DNA of 52,948 bases, taken from assembly GCA_005773635.1 (NCBI GenBank), contig SXHN01000058.1, positions 1 to 52,948 of the forward strand, in the 5' to 3' direction. Source of the DNA: Actinomycetota bacterium. Lineage in GTDB: Bacteria; Actinomycetota; Acidimicrobiia; IMCC26256; PALSA-610. The notes under the pieces are model-generated. The model ran no database searches. It had not been told where the DNA came from and saw only the letters and a program-made list of their open reading frames with translations. A program made the translations under genes and the position numbers. Shown here in pieces: positions 17,115 through 25,912 of the stretch (within the stretch, counting starts at the first letter, position 1; every line of letters starts with the position of its first letter).

Positions 17115-20100
17115 ATGCGCTTCGATGTGACGATGAGAAACGCTGCTGGCGATCTCAACGTGTTGGTGGACTGCGACCCATCGTCCCCAGTGCTCAATCT
17201 TGTCGAGCGGCTCGTTGGCGAGGCGCTCGCGCACGTACTCATCGACGGTAAGCAAAGGTCACTCGACCACGCGACAGTTGATGAGATCCTGCACCATGGG
17301 TCGATCATCTCGATCGCACCCGCGACGATGCGCCACGAAACCGGCTCCCGCCCCGACGAACTCGACGTGGTCGAAGTGGTCGTGACCCAAGGCGTTCAGT
17401 GTGGGGCCACAGCGATGCTCGGCGTCCAGGATTCCATGGTGATCGGGAGCGCGCCAGATTGCGATTTCGTTGTGTCCAACAGCCATATCGCGCCTCAGCA
17501 TCTACGATTGGCAACCTTCAACGGTGCACTCGTCGCCGTCCATCTCGCACCTGGTTTCTCAAGTTCGATCAACAACACGCCGCTACAAAGTGGATCACCA
17601 GTAATGGTCGAAATGGGCGACCAGATCCAAGTAGGACCAAGCGCGATCACCGTGCAATCGGGCAAAAACGCTTGCGACCCCCACTGCACCCTTGCGCCGA
17701 CCCGTAACGGGCGGTTGGTGTTCAATCGGCCGCCGCACCTGCGACCGATTGCGCGCAGCGTAACGGTAACGATGCCGCAAACACCCCCTAATGAAGAACG
17801 ATCAGAGTTTCCGTGGATGCAATGCTTGTTGCCGCTGGTGCTGGCTCTCGTTGCAGCGTGGCTCTTCGGCCGACCGGAAATGCTGTTGTTTGCATTGATG
17901 AGCCCGGTGCTGACACTGACCAACGCCGTGGGTACCCGCCGGCTCGCACGACGGAGAGGGCGAATGGCTCGAACGACCTACGACGGGCAGGTGATCGCCG
18001 CGCACGCTCGCATTGATGAGATTGCGCGGCATGAGGTCGCGACCCAGGCCCTTTTCCACCCGCGCTTCGATGAACTTTTGGATTGGGCGGCGCAACGATC
18101 AGAGCGCCTTTGGGAACGACGCATCACTGACGACGACGCACTCGCGGTGCGGGTCGGAATCCATGACCGCCGTTCGCACATCGTGGTCGAGCCCGCAGCA
18201 CAGAGAGACTCTGCGCAGATTCCCTGGCTACATGGTGTAGCAGCGACGCTCGATCTTCGGGCCTGTGGGGTTGTCGGCGTTTGTGGGCCAGCCAAGGTGG
18301 CCACGGCTCATGTGAGTGCGCTCCTTGGCTCGCTCGCGGCGTTGCTGCCTCCCAGCGAACTTCGGTACGTGCTGTTGTCTGACGCCGAACAATCCGAGTG
18401 TTGGAGTTGGTTGCAATGGCTCCCACACGTGTCGAACGACTCCGCGCAGACACCGTTCAATATCGGCAACACAGACGCAGCAATCAGCGCTCGACTTGAC
18501 GAGCTAGATGAAATCATCGCGGCGCGCTCAGCGATCGCCAACGGAGCGGATCGTGTACCGGCGTTGATCGTGGTCCTTGATCATTGTGCCGCTCGGAGTA
18601 ACGACAGACGCATGCGGGCCATCTTCGAGCGCGGACCAGCCGTGGGCGTGCATCTGATTTCCATTGAAGATGCGGCATGCGACTTACCGCAGGAAGCGTT
18701 GGCGATACTGCGACACCTCGATACGAAAGGGTCATTCAGCCTCGAGATCGATGCCCAGGCGCACGACGACACTGTTATTCCCGATCTTGCAAGCGCGCAA
18801 TGGTGTGAACGTATCGCTCGGGCACTCGCTCGAATCACCCACCAACCAGAAGATCACGCAACGGTGCTACCGGACGCGACTGCGCTTGTCGAACTCCTGA
18901 AGATCGACTTCACCTCACCAACTGAGGTCGCGAACCATTGGAGTCAAACGTCTCCTTCAACCGTTGCGGCCGTCGGCGTAGGCTTCGACGGCGCGTTCAC
19001 GATCGACTTGCAACGCGACGGTCCACACGCGTTGGTTGCGGGAACTACGGGCTCAGGAAAGAGCGAATTTCTCCAGACGCTCATCGCAAGTTTGGCTGCA
19101 ACCAACCCACCCGACATGCTGAATTTCGTCCTTGTCGACTTCAAAGGAGGCTCGGCGTTCTCGCTATGTGCGCGGCTTCCCCACACTGTCGGCATGGTGA
19201 CCAATCTGGATCAGCAACTCACTCAACGAGCGCTCGCAAGCCTCGACGCAGAACTTAAGCGTCGCGAGGCCGCACTCGCCACGCTGGCCGTACCGGATGT
19301 TGATCGTGCGTGGCTATCTCATCCCGAGCAAGCCGCGCGCGAAGGCTTAGCTCGCCTTGTGATCGTGATCGACGAATTCGCGGAGTTAGCGATGGAACTT
19401 CCGGCGTTTGTTTCCGGCCTGGTGCGCATCGCCCGCGTCGGGCGATCGCTCGGTATCCATCTCGTGCTCGCAACCCAGCGTCCAGCCGGCGTGATTACTC
19501 CAGAAATTCGTGCGAATACAAGTTTACGAATCGCGCTGCGCGTCGAAGATTCTCAAGACTCCCAGGAAGTGATCGGTTGCGACAACGCGGCGTCCATCGA
19601 TCGCACCAAACCCGGACGAGCCTTCGCAAAGCTTGGCGGCGCGCGCACCATTGTCGAGTTTCAAAGCGGACGAGTGGCTGGGTCGACTGCGCCCAGAAGT
19701 CCCAGCGATGAGATCTTCCTCAAAGCCCGCGAATGGAACACGATTGCGGCACCGGTCGCTTTCGGCATCCAAGTTGGGACACCCGGGCCCGCGATTGCCG
19801 ACATCGAGGTGTTAGTCGACACGTTGACTGCTGCCTCAGTGATGACGAATCGACTCGCAACCCATCGACCCTGGCTCGAACCCTTGAGGGCCCGCTACGT
19901 CAGCGACGACGCAACAATCGCGATCATCGACCTCCCACCGCAGCAGGCGCAATGGCCGGTTGTGTTTTCACTTGATGATCCTGAGCACTGGCTCATCGCG
20001 GGCGCAAGCCGCAGCGGACGCACAACAGCGTTGCGAGCAGTCTGCGCGGCGATCGCTCGAACTGTTGGGCCCGACGACTGCCACCTCTATGTATTCGACG

Positions 20101-21437
20101 CTGGCGGTGGAGCGTTGCACCCCGTTTGTGATCTCGCTCACTGCGGCACCTCAGTGCGCTGCGGCACCGATGATCCGCTGCGGATCGAACGCCTCGCACA
20201 GCGCCTCGCCGAGGAGGTGCGGAAGCGACTGACAACGTTGGCGAACGAGGGATACGGCACGATCGCGGAGCAAAGAACCGCAGCGGCGCCAACCGATCGA
20301 ATGCCCTTCATCAGCGTATGCATAGACCGCTGGGACACACTGGCCGCACAATTCCCTGCACACGGCGGATCCGAGCTGATCGACAATCTGCACCGAGTCG
20401 CACGCGACGGCGCGTCGGTAGGAATCCGCATGTTCCTAACCGGTGACCGGTCGATTCTGGGCGACCGCATCACAAGTTGCATGTCACGACGTTTCGTACT
20501 GCGACTGAATGATGCAAACGACTACCGCATGGCAGACATCAATCCGCGCTTGGTTCCGGCGGAGATTCTGCCGGGCCGCGCCATCGAAGCTGGCTCACAC
20601 GCAGAGGTGCAATTCGCGCTGCTCGACGAACAGGCCACGACTACGGCACAGCTCCAACAGCTTTGTCAGGTTGCCCGACGCAGCCACGACACAGCCAATG
20701 GGCTCAAACCATTTCGCGTCGACGCGCTTCCCGAGTTCATTGAGTTCAAGGGGTTGTCAATCGCACTCCAAGATCACAGTTACCGTGACGGGCTCACCAT
20801 CGGAGTCACAGGCGACGAACTTGCAACCGTCCGGTTTGATCTCGATGACATGGCAGGAATCATCATCGCAGGCCCTCGAAGCTCGGGGCGATCAAACGCG
20901 ATCCTGGTGTTCGCGCAAGCCGCCAGCTCCGCCGGCCTCGCGACAGTGATCATCGCTCCGAAGCTGGCACGCGGCACACGCTGCAATAACGAGCGGACCA
21001 CGGTTGTAACTGGCGACACCGCTTCCGATCTTGACAACGTGCGCAGCGCGATCCTCGCTGATCGTTGTCTCGTGCTCATCGATGACGCCGCCGAGATCGC
21101 GCGCAGCCCACTCGACGATTGGCTACTAGAGCAGGTGTCGTCTCACAGTAGCCACATCGCCGGAATTGCCGTTGCTGGTGCTGTCGAATACATCCGCAAC
21201 GAAACGCGCGGTGTCGTGGGTTGGTCAAAACGAGCGCAGTGCGGCCTGCTCCTGAGCCCCGCATCGACCCTGGACGGCGATCTCCTCGGTACGCGCCTCG
21301 ACCGTTCGCATCTCGGCGGTATCGCGGGCCGAGGGATCTACAAGAACACAAGCGGTGTACACATCGTCCAGATGTTCCACAGTACGCTCCGCTACGCGGC
21401 TCCGCTGCGTGATTTCTCGCACAATGCCGCGTCGTGA
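17115..21437 (+). CDS. FHA-like / FtsK-SpoIIIE type VII secretion ATPase (EccC/EssC-like)
   Basis: The chosen ATG (AAGGA 8 bases upstream) gives 1440 residues. In order: a ubiquitin-like or FHA-like N-terminal domain (1-75), an FHA-like domain (about 95-175) without the usual phosphothreonine-binding Arg, two membrane helices (about 233-275), a region with a degenerate loop and a WSWLQWLPH motif as in EssC (about 385-450), then three FtsK domains. The first has a complete Walker A, GTTGSGKS at 643-650, and Walker B, LVIVIDE near 750. The second (GASRSGRTT near 963) and third (GPRSSGRSN near 1253) have Arg in place of the Walker Lys, so probably only the first hydrolyses ATP. The N-terminal FHA build resembles Firmicutes EssC and some actinobacterial FHA-FtsK proteins more than mycobacterial EccC. 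Confidence 0.9.
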   Translation: MRFDVTMRNAAGDLNVLVDCDPSSPVLNLVERLVGEALAHVLIDGKQRSLDHATVDEILHHGSIISIAPATMRHETGSRPDELDVVEVVVTQGVQCGATAMLGVQDSMVIGSAPDCDFVVSNSHIAPQHLRLATFNGALVAVHLAPGFSSSINNTPLQSGSPVMVEMGDQIQVGPSAITVQSGKNACDPHCTLAPTRNGRLVFNRPPHLRPIARSVTVTMPQTPPNEERSEFPWMQCLLPLVLALVAAWLFGRPEMLLFALMSPVLTLTNAVGTRRLARRRGRMARTTYDGQVIAAHARIDEIARHEVATQALFHPRFDELLDWAAQRSERLWERRITDDDALAVRVGIHDRRSHIVVEPAAQRDSAQIPWLHGVAATLDLRACGVVGVCGPAKVATAHVSALLGSLAALLPPSELRYVLLSDAEQSECWSWLQWLPHVSNDSAQTPFNIGNTDAAISARLDELDEIIAARSAIANGADRVPALIVVLDHCAARSNDRRMRAIFERGPAVGVHLISIEDAACDLPQEALAILRHLDTKGSFSLEIDAQAHDDTVIPDLASAQWCERIARALARITHQPEDHATVLPDATALVELLKIDFTSPTEVANHWSQTSPSTVAAVGVGFDGAFTIDLQRDGPHALVAGTTGSGKSEFLQTLIASLAATNPPDMLNFVLVDFKGGSAFSLCARLPHTVGMVTNLDQQLTQRALASLDAELKRREAALATLAVPDVDRAWLSHPEQAAREGLARLVIVIDEFAELAMELPAFVSGLVRIARVGRSLGIHLVLATQRPAGVITPEIRANTSLRIALRVEDSQDSQEVIGCDNAASIDRTKPGRAFAKLGGARTIVEFQSGRVAGSTAPRSPSDEIFLKAREWNTIAAPVAFGIQVGTPGPAIADIEVLVDTLTAASVMTNRLATHRPWLEPLRARYVSDDATIAIIDLPPQQAQWPVVFSLDDPEHWLIAGASRSGRTTALRAVCAAIARTVGPDDCHLYVFDAGGGALHPVCDLAHCGTSVRCGTDDPLRIERLAQRLAEEVRKRLTTLANEGYGTIAEQRTAAAPTDRMPFISVCIDRWDTLAAQFPAHGGSELIDNLHRVARDGASVGIRMFLTGDRSILGDRITSCMSRRFVLRLNDANDYRMADINPRLVPAEILPGRAIEAGSHAEVQFALLDEQATTTAQLQQLCQVARRSHDTANGLKPFRVDALPEFIEFKGLSIALQDHSYRDGLTIGVTGDELATVRFDLDDMAGIIIAGPRSSGRSNAILVFAQAASSAGLATVIIAPKLARGTRCNNERTTVVTGDTASDLDNVRSAILADRCLVLIDDAAEIARSPLDDWLLEQVSSHSSHIAGIAVAGAVEYIRNETRGVVGWSKRAQCGLLLSPASTLDGDLLGTRLDRSHLGGIAGRGIYKNTSGVHIVQMFHSTLRYAAPLRDFSHNAAS

Positions 21438-21445
21438 GTTGGTCG

Positions 21446-21451
21446 TAGTCT
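21446..21451 (+). promoter_or_regulatory. -10 box TAGTCT for the DUF5522 gene
   Basis: TAGTCT is followed by exactly 6 bases and the GTG at 21458, the leaderless spacing used elsewhere in this window. It lies just after the stop of the secretion ATPase, so the small gene probably has its own promoter. Confidence 0.4.
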
Positions 21452-21457
21452 CAAGTG

Positions 21458-21685
21458 GTGAGCGAACTTTCGAGACGCAGTTTGCATGAGCCGCACGTGG
21501 ATCGGCTCCCAATCAGTCATCGCTACCGCGACGAGATCCTGGCAGCACATACCGTTGCAATGAACGACACCCGAGAGGGTTACCTTGATCCTGGCACTGG
21601 CGCGTTCGTATTCACGGCCAAGTACCTGGCCGAACGAGGCAACTGCTGCAACACCAGGTGCCGACACTGCCCATACGCGAGCTAG
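21458..21685 (+). CDS. DUF5522-family small Cys-rich protein
   Basis: The 75-residue protein has the DUF5522 pattern: PHVDRLP, then RRDEI-like (YRDEILAAH), then GYLDPGTGAFVFTA and a C-terminal cysteine cluster, CCNTRCRHCPY. The four Cys residues suggest a metal-binding or [Fe-S]-like site. Function is not known to me. The GTG at 21458 was preferred to the GTG one codon earlier because it lies 6 bases after a -10 box. Confidence 0.8.
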   Translation: MSELSRRSLHEPHVDRLPISHRYRDEILAAHTVAMNDTREGYLDPGTGAFVFTAKYLAERGNCCNTRCRHCPYAS

Positions 21686-21767
21686 TGACCGCGTGGCACA
21701 TACGTAGGGATACCGCGCACACATGGGACCCAATACCTGCGATCGAGCTTGACAGGTACCCCTTTGG

Positions 21768-21839
21768 AGGCGGCGATGGGATTCGAACCCATGTACAAGG
21801 TTTTGCAAACCTCTGCCTGAACCACTCGGCTACGCCGCC
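21768..21839 (-). tRNA. tRNA-Cys (GCA)
   Basis: On the minus strand the acceptor stem GGCGGCG pairs with CGCCGCC, followed by discriminator T and an encoded CCA in the next three bases (21767-21765). The anticodon stem GAGGT/ACCTT encloses the loop TTGCAAA, giving anticodon GCA. The T arm is TGGG(T)/(C)CCA around TTCGAAT. Length is 72 bases without CCA. Confidence 0.93.
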
Positions 21840-21894
21840 AGAAGAGCGCACGTTACTGGAACACCCACTCGCGATCTCCAACTGTTGCGCTGAG

Positions 21895-21900
21895 TAGCAT
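21895..21900 (+). promoter_or_regulatory. -10 box TAGCAT for the HMGCS/DUF35 operon
   Basis: TAGCAT ends 7 bases before the ATG at 21908, with no ribosome site between. This predicts a leaderless transcript for the four-gene operon that follows. Confidence 0.5.
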
Positions 21901-21907
21901 CGACGCG

Positions 21908-23317
21908 ATGGCTGTCTATATCCATTCAGTGGGAGTAGGAGTACCCTCCCGTCGACTAGCAGTCGCGGACATCAACTCCGCATGGAATCGCACGGGCGGT
22001 CGCGGCACCGTGGCCGTCTGCGCCGACGACGAAGACGCACTCACCTTGGCCTGGTCAGCAGCTAATTCGGCGATGCAAGCTGCGGAAATCGAACCGGGAA
22101 GTGTCGACGGACTCTGGTGGGGCGTGACCCGCGCTCCGTTTGCCGAAGGTCCATCACACTCAATCTTGGCGGCATCCCTGAGCCTGCGGCCCACTGCCGC
22201 AGGTGCGCTGACCAGCGGGTCGACACATTGCGGCATCGATGCGCTCTTCGCCGCAGCCGACGCCGTCGCAGCCGGCACAGCCAGAATCGCTGTGGTTGTC
22301 GTCTCCGATGCGCTCCGTGCTGGTTTGGGGACTGCGTCCGAAACTCGGTGCGGCGCGGCGGCTGCCGCGTTCATATTGCGCAGCGACGAAGGCCCCGCCG
22401 CGCTCGGTGCGCGAACAACGCATAGCCAACCGTTGCTCGACCGGTATCGCGGCGACACCGAAAACGACACGAGAGACCTCTACGACGGACGGCTCTTTCG
22501 CGAGGAGATCTTTGTACCCATCGTCAGCGAAGTCGCTGGCAGGTTGGCGACGTCGAAACCAACGGCATGGTCGCTCCCCGACCCCGACGGTCGTTTGGCT
22601 GCAGCGGTGGCCAAGAACGCGAGTGTTCCGCCCGACTCCATCACCTCGTCGAACGTCTTCGCCACGCTCGGGGACACCGGCGCCGCCGCGTGCCTCTTGG
22701 GGTCGGTGGGCGCATTCACGCGGGTAGGCAACGTCGCCGTCGTTGCCTACGGCGGAGGCCGAGCAAGCGGCATAACTATCGACGTCAACCGTGCAATACC
22801 TGGCGCGGAAACTGCAGCCCGCGACTTACAGAGCGACAACGCCTCGTCAAGCTATGCAGATGTTTTGCGCTTCCGTCGCCAGCTCACCCCGACCGGCGAG
22901 ACAATCGCGATGGGAGTACCTCCAGAGGCTGCACTGTTCACGCGTGGCGCGAATGAAATGCTCCAGCTCCTAGGAGGCCGATGTGACGATTGCGGAACCA
23001 TCAACACGCCGCCGTCAATCCACCCGCATTGCATCGCCTGTGGTGGACCGAAGATGGAACCGGTCGAGTTAGCTCGGACCGGAATCGTGCATACGTTCGT
23101 CATCAATTACACGATGCCAGCGCCGTTCGTAGCGCCGCTTCCGATCGCAGTGATTGATCTCGACGACGGCTCACGCGTCATGTTGCAAGTTGCCGATGAC
23201 GGAAGCAACGTTGAAATCGGCGCTCGCATGCAGCTCCTACTACGACGCTACGCATACGAACGCGGCGCTCCCGTCTACGGCTTTAAGGCCGTGCCGGTCC
23301 GAAAGGAATCCTTGTGA
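21908..23317 (+). CDS. HMG-CoA-synthase-like enzyme fused to a DUF35 zinc-ribbon/OB domain
   Basis: The 469-residue protein is a fusion. Residues 1-340 have the thiolase fold of the HMG-CoA synthase/KAS III group, with a candidate nucleophile Cys108 in GSTHCGIDAL. Residues 340-469 are a DUF35 domain: a zinc ribbon with Cys359, Cys362 and a second CxxC near 375-378, then an OB fold (ELARTGIVHTFVINY). In archaea a separate DUF35 protein bridges thiolase and HMG-CoA synthase. Here the bridge is fused to the synthase and the thiolase gene follows with a 4-base overlap. By my alignment the usual catalytic His position is not His and the Asn of GN is Asp (LGDTG), so classic HMG-CoA synthesis is doubtful. 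No other mevalonate gene is present. Confidence 0.8.
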   Translation: MAVYIHSVGVGVPSRRLAVADINSAWNRTGGRGTVAVCADDEDALTLAWSAANSAMQAAEIEPGSVDGLWWGVTRAPFAEGPSHSILAASLSLRPTAAGALTSGSTHCGIDALFAAADAVAAGTARIAVVVVSDALRAGLGTASETRCGAAAAAFILRSDEGPAALGARTTHSQPLLDRYRGDTENDTRDLYDGRLFREEIFVPIVSEVAGRLATSKPTAWSLPDPDGRLAAAVAKNASVPPDSITSSNVFATLGDTGAAACLLGSVGAFTRVGNVAVVAYGGGRASGITIDVNRAIPGAETAARDLQSDNASSSYADVLRFRRQLTPTGETIAMGVPPEAALFTRGANEMLQLLGGRCDDCGTINTPPSIHPHCIACGGPKMEPVELARTGIVHTFVINYTMPAPFVAPLPIAVIDLDDGSRVMLQVADDGSNVEIGARMQLLLRRYAYERGAPVYGFKAVPVRKESL

Positions 23318-24489
23318 GCTGGAACAAAGTTGCCGTCGTCGGCGCCGGTCTCATCAAGATGGGCGAGCTCTTCGATCAAAGTTACGAAACGATGGCAGCC
23401 GGCGCATTCGCGGCGTGTGTCGAATCGGTTGACAAGGGCTTCGACCCTTCGCAAGTAGAGGCAGCATTTGTAGCAACCCAACGCGGAACGCTGTGGGGCC
23501 AAGAAGGAATTGGGGGCAACACCATTCCTACCGCGATTGGGCTGGTCGGCATTGCGTGCACCCGCATTGAAAACGCGTGTCCGTCTGGCTCCGACGCATT
23601 TCGAGTCGGCGCGATGGCGGTCGCCAGCGGCGTCCACGACGTGGTGCTGGTGATCGGCGTCGAGAAGATGCGCGATAAATCCACCGAAGAAGGGCTTCTA
23701 TCTCGAGCCGCGGCAGGCCACCCAATTTTCACGCGCGGAGAAACTGCCCCAGTTCTGTTCGCCCCGTTCGCAACCCGCCACATGGCCGAGTTCGGCACCA
23801 CCCGCGAAATGTTGGCCAGCGTCGCGGTGAAGAACCATTTCAACGGCGCCCGCGATCCGTACGCGCACTTCCAGAACGAGATCACCATCGAGCAAGTGCT
23901 CGCATCGGCACCCGTGTGTCATCCGTTGCACCTCCTCGACTGCTGTCCGCAAACCGATGGAGCCGCGGCCGTACTGCTGGTCAACGCCGATCGGGCTCAT
24001 GAATTCACCGACAAGCCAGTGTTTGTTGCCGGTTTCGGCCTTGCGACGGACCATCCCTACCTTCATGAAAAAGCAAGTTTCACCGAAATTAAGGCTACGG
24101 GTATGGCCGCTGAACGCGCCTACGCGATGGCGGGCATCTCACCGACCGATATCGATTGTGCCGAAGTCCATGACTGCTTCACTATCACCGAGATTCTCGA
24201 TATTGAAGACCTTGGGTTCTTCGCCAAAGGTGACGGCGGTCGGGCATCACTCGAAGGCGACACTGCGCTGGCGGGGCGAATTCCTGTAAACACGAGTGGC
24301 GGGTTGCTCGCGAAAGGCCACCCGATTGGCGCGACCGGAGTCGCACAAATCACCGAATGCTGGTGGCAACTACGAGGTCAAGCCGATAAACGCCAAGTTG
24401 AGATCCGCAACGGGTATGCGCTGCAACACAACGCCGGTGGGCGCGGCAGCGGCGTTGCAGTCGTGAACATCCTGACGAATCGAAGGTAG
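23314..24489 (+). CDS. SCP-x-type thiolase
   Basis: The 391-residue protein is an SCP2/SCP-x-type thiolase. It has the nucleophile Cys89 in ENACPSGSDA, HDCF near residue 286 and GHPIGATG near 336, which supplies the second-half catalytic His. The bulky Pro after the nucleophile Cys is unusual, since most thiolases have Ala or Gly there. This branch includes thiolases and retro-aldolases that work with DUF35 partners, for example in steroid side-chain removal. The GTG start overlaps the stop of the HMGCS/DUF35 gene (GTGA), which implies a 1:1 complex. It probably makes or breaks a carbon-carbon bond next to a CoA thioester. Confidence 0.88.
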   Translation: MSWNKVAVVGAGLIKMGELFDQSYETMAAGAFAACVESVDKGFDPSQVEAAFVATQRGTLWGQEGIGGNTIPTAIGLVGIACTRIENACPSGSDAFRVGAMAVASGVHDVVLVIGVEKMRDKSTEEGLLSRAAAGHPIFTRGETAPVLFAPFATRHMAEFGTTREMLASVAVKNHFNGARDPYAHFQNEITIEQVLASAPVCHPLHLLDCCPQTDGAAAVLLVNADRAHEFTDKPVFVAGFGLATDHPYLHEKASFTEIKATGMAAERAYAMAGISPTDIDCAEVHDCFTITEILDIEDLGFFAKGDGGRASLEGDTALAGRIPVNTSGGLLAKGHPIGATGVAQITECWWQLRGQADKRQVEIRNGYALQHNAGGRGSGVAVVNILTNRR

Positions 24490-24493
24490 CGAT

Positions 24494-25297
24494 ATGGACG
24501 ACGAACTCCAAGTCACCATCTCAACCAATGGGGTCATGCACATTCAGCTCAGTCGGCCCGATGCCAAGAATGCGCTCACCATCGCCATGCGCGACGGCAT
24601 TGTCGAAGCACTCACAACCGCGCGCAGCAACTCTGAGGTGCGTGCGATATTGATTTCCGGCGTGGGCGACGCATTCTGTGCCGGCATGGACCTCTCTGCT
24701 TCAACGGTCATGCAAGCCGGCCGTGACGATTTTCGGCCTCGAATGACCAGCGAAGCGCTTCGCGTCGGAGTCCAATCCTTCATCAAATCATTGTGGGAAC
24801 TCGACAAACCAACAGTCGCAGCAGTTCACGGAGCGGCGGTTGGCCCCGGCGCACATTTGGCGTTGGCCTGCGATTTTGTAATCGTCCAGCCCCGCACAAA
24901 GTTTGTGTGGACGTTTCCTAAGTGGGGTCTGGTAGTCGATGCGGGCGGAGCGTATCTACTGCCGCGTCTCGTCGGTCTCGCCAAGGCCAAAGCACTTGTG
25001 ATGTTGGGAGAGTCGATCAACGGCGAAGACGCAGTCAACCTTGGATTGGCGTACGAATGTGTATCCATCGATGCCGTCGCAGCCACGGCACAGCAGCTTG
25101 CATCCCGGCTCGCAGCAGGCCCAACAAGGTCACTCGGTCTTTCGAAGCGTCTACTCAATGCCAGCTTCGAGACGAACCTCAACGCATCGTTGGAACTCGA
25201 AGGTCACTTTCAGGCACTTGCGACTACGAGTCCGGATCTCCTTGAAGGTATGGCCGCGTTTCGCGAGAAGCGCGACGCAACGTTCAGCGGGGACTGA
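24494..25297 (+). CDS. crotonase-family enoyl-CoA hydratase/isomerase (PaaG-like active site)
   Basis: The 267-residue protein has the crotonase fold with the CoA/oxyanion segments CAGMDL (62-67) and HGAAVGPGAH (112-121). The two catalytic Glu of ordinary hydratases are absent (FPKWG replaces the PE motif). Asp149 in GLVVDAGG matches the single catalytic Asp of PaaG-type isomerases. It is therefore more likely an isomerase shifting a double bond or opening an oxepin-like ring than a hydratase. An AAGG ribosome site precedes the ATG and the gene starts 4 bases after the thiolase. Confidence 0.85.
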   Translation: MDDELQVTISTNGVMHIQLSRPDAKNALTIAMRDGIVEALTTARSNSEVRAILISGVGDAFCAGMDLSASTVMQAGRDDFRPRMTSEALRVGVQSFIKSLWELDKPTVAAVHGAAVGPGAHLALACDFVIVQPRTKFVWTFPKWGLVVDAGGAYLLPRLVGLAKAKALVMLGESINGEDAVNLGLAYECVSIDAVAATAQQLASRLAAGPTRSLGLSKRLLNASFETNLNASLELEGHFQALATTSPDLLEGMAAFREKRDATFSGD

Positions 25298-25300
25298 CCA

Positions 25301-25747
25301 ATGTTTCGCGATCAGGATGGTCGAGTCCAACGAGTCGCGGCCTATGCCGTGTGCGACAACCCACGTCGCGAGCTATTGCTCTGCCGACTCAACGACAGCA
25401 CTTTGAACCCTGGAGCATGGACGTTGCCCGGCGGCGGAATCGAATTTGGCGAGCATCCCGATGTAGCGGTAGTGCGCGAATGTGAAGAGGAAACCGGGCT
25501 CGTCGTTGCAGTGCGAGAGTTGCTGACGATCGATTCGTTACAACGATCCATGCACAGCATCGGCGGAGATGCAGTGGTGCCGTATCACGCGGTACGGATC
25601 TTGTACCGGGTTGAAGTCGTGGGCGGCGAGCTCCGCCATGAGATGGACAACTCCACGGACATGGCGGCGTGGCACAGTGCCGAATCCATGGGAGCTATTC
25701 GTCGCACCGACGTCGCAGACCTTGGGCGGTCCTTCACCACCATCTGA
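25301..25747 (+). CDS. NUDIX hydrolase
   Basis: The 148-residue protein holds a complete Nudix box from Gly45 to Leu67 (G-x5-E-x7-RE-C-x-EE-x-GL). Such enzymes cleave nucleoside diphosphates linked to another group, including CoA and NAD derivatives. It follows the crotonase by 3 bases and closes this operon, so a CoA or acyl-CoA pyrophosphatase role is a reasonable guess, although the CoA-specific NuCoA motif is not visible. Confidence 0.9.
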   Translation: MFRDQDGRVQRVAAYAVCDNPRRELLLCRLNDSTLNPGAWTLPGGGIEFGEHPDVAVVRECEEETGLVVAVRELLTIDSLQRSMHSIGGDAVVPYHAVRILYRVEVVGGELRHEMDNSTDMAAWHSAESMGAIRRTDVADLGRSFTTI

Positions 25748-25828
25748 GGTTTCACAAATTCACAACGCGACATCCTTCAGGGCTCCCGCTCCCACGAACC
25801 AGAGGCCTTAGCGTCGCGAACCCGAATT

Positions 25829-25845
25829 TGAGTAACCGTTACTCA
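25829..25845. promoter_or_regulatory. perfect 17-bp operator-like palindrome
   Basis: TGAGTAAC and GTTACTCA are perfect 8-bp inverted arms around a single C. The site lies 67 bases before the start of the small protein at 25913 and directly upstream of a GATACT -10 candidate (25867-25872). Size and symmetry fit a TetR-type or similar dimeric repressor. No regulator gene of that kind is in this window. Confidence 0.6.
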
Positions 25846-25912
25846 GGACAAGCCCAACGGGCTACGTGATACTGCTAGCAAGCCGCCACGGTCGGCATCA
25901 AGGGAGCACATC

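Noticed and set aside
14711-21839. The secretion module as a tRNA-Cys-integrated island
   Set aside because: The tRNA-Cys 3' end does face the module, but I found no direct repeat of the tRNA end on the far side and no integrase.
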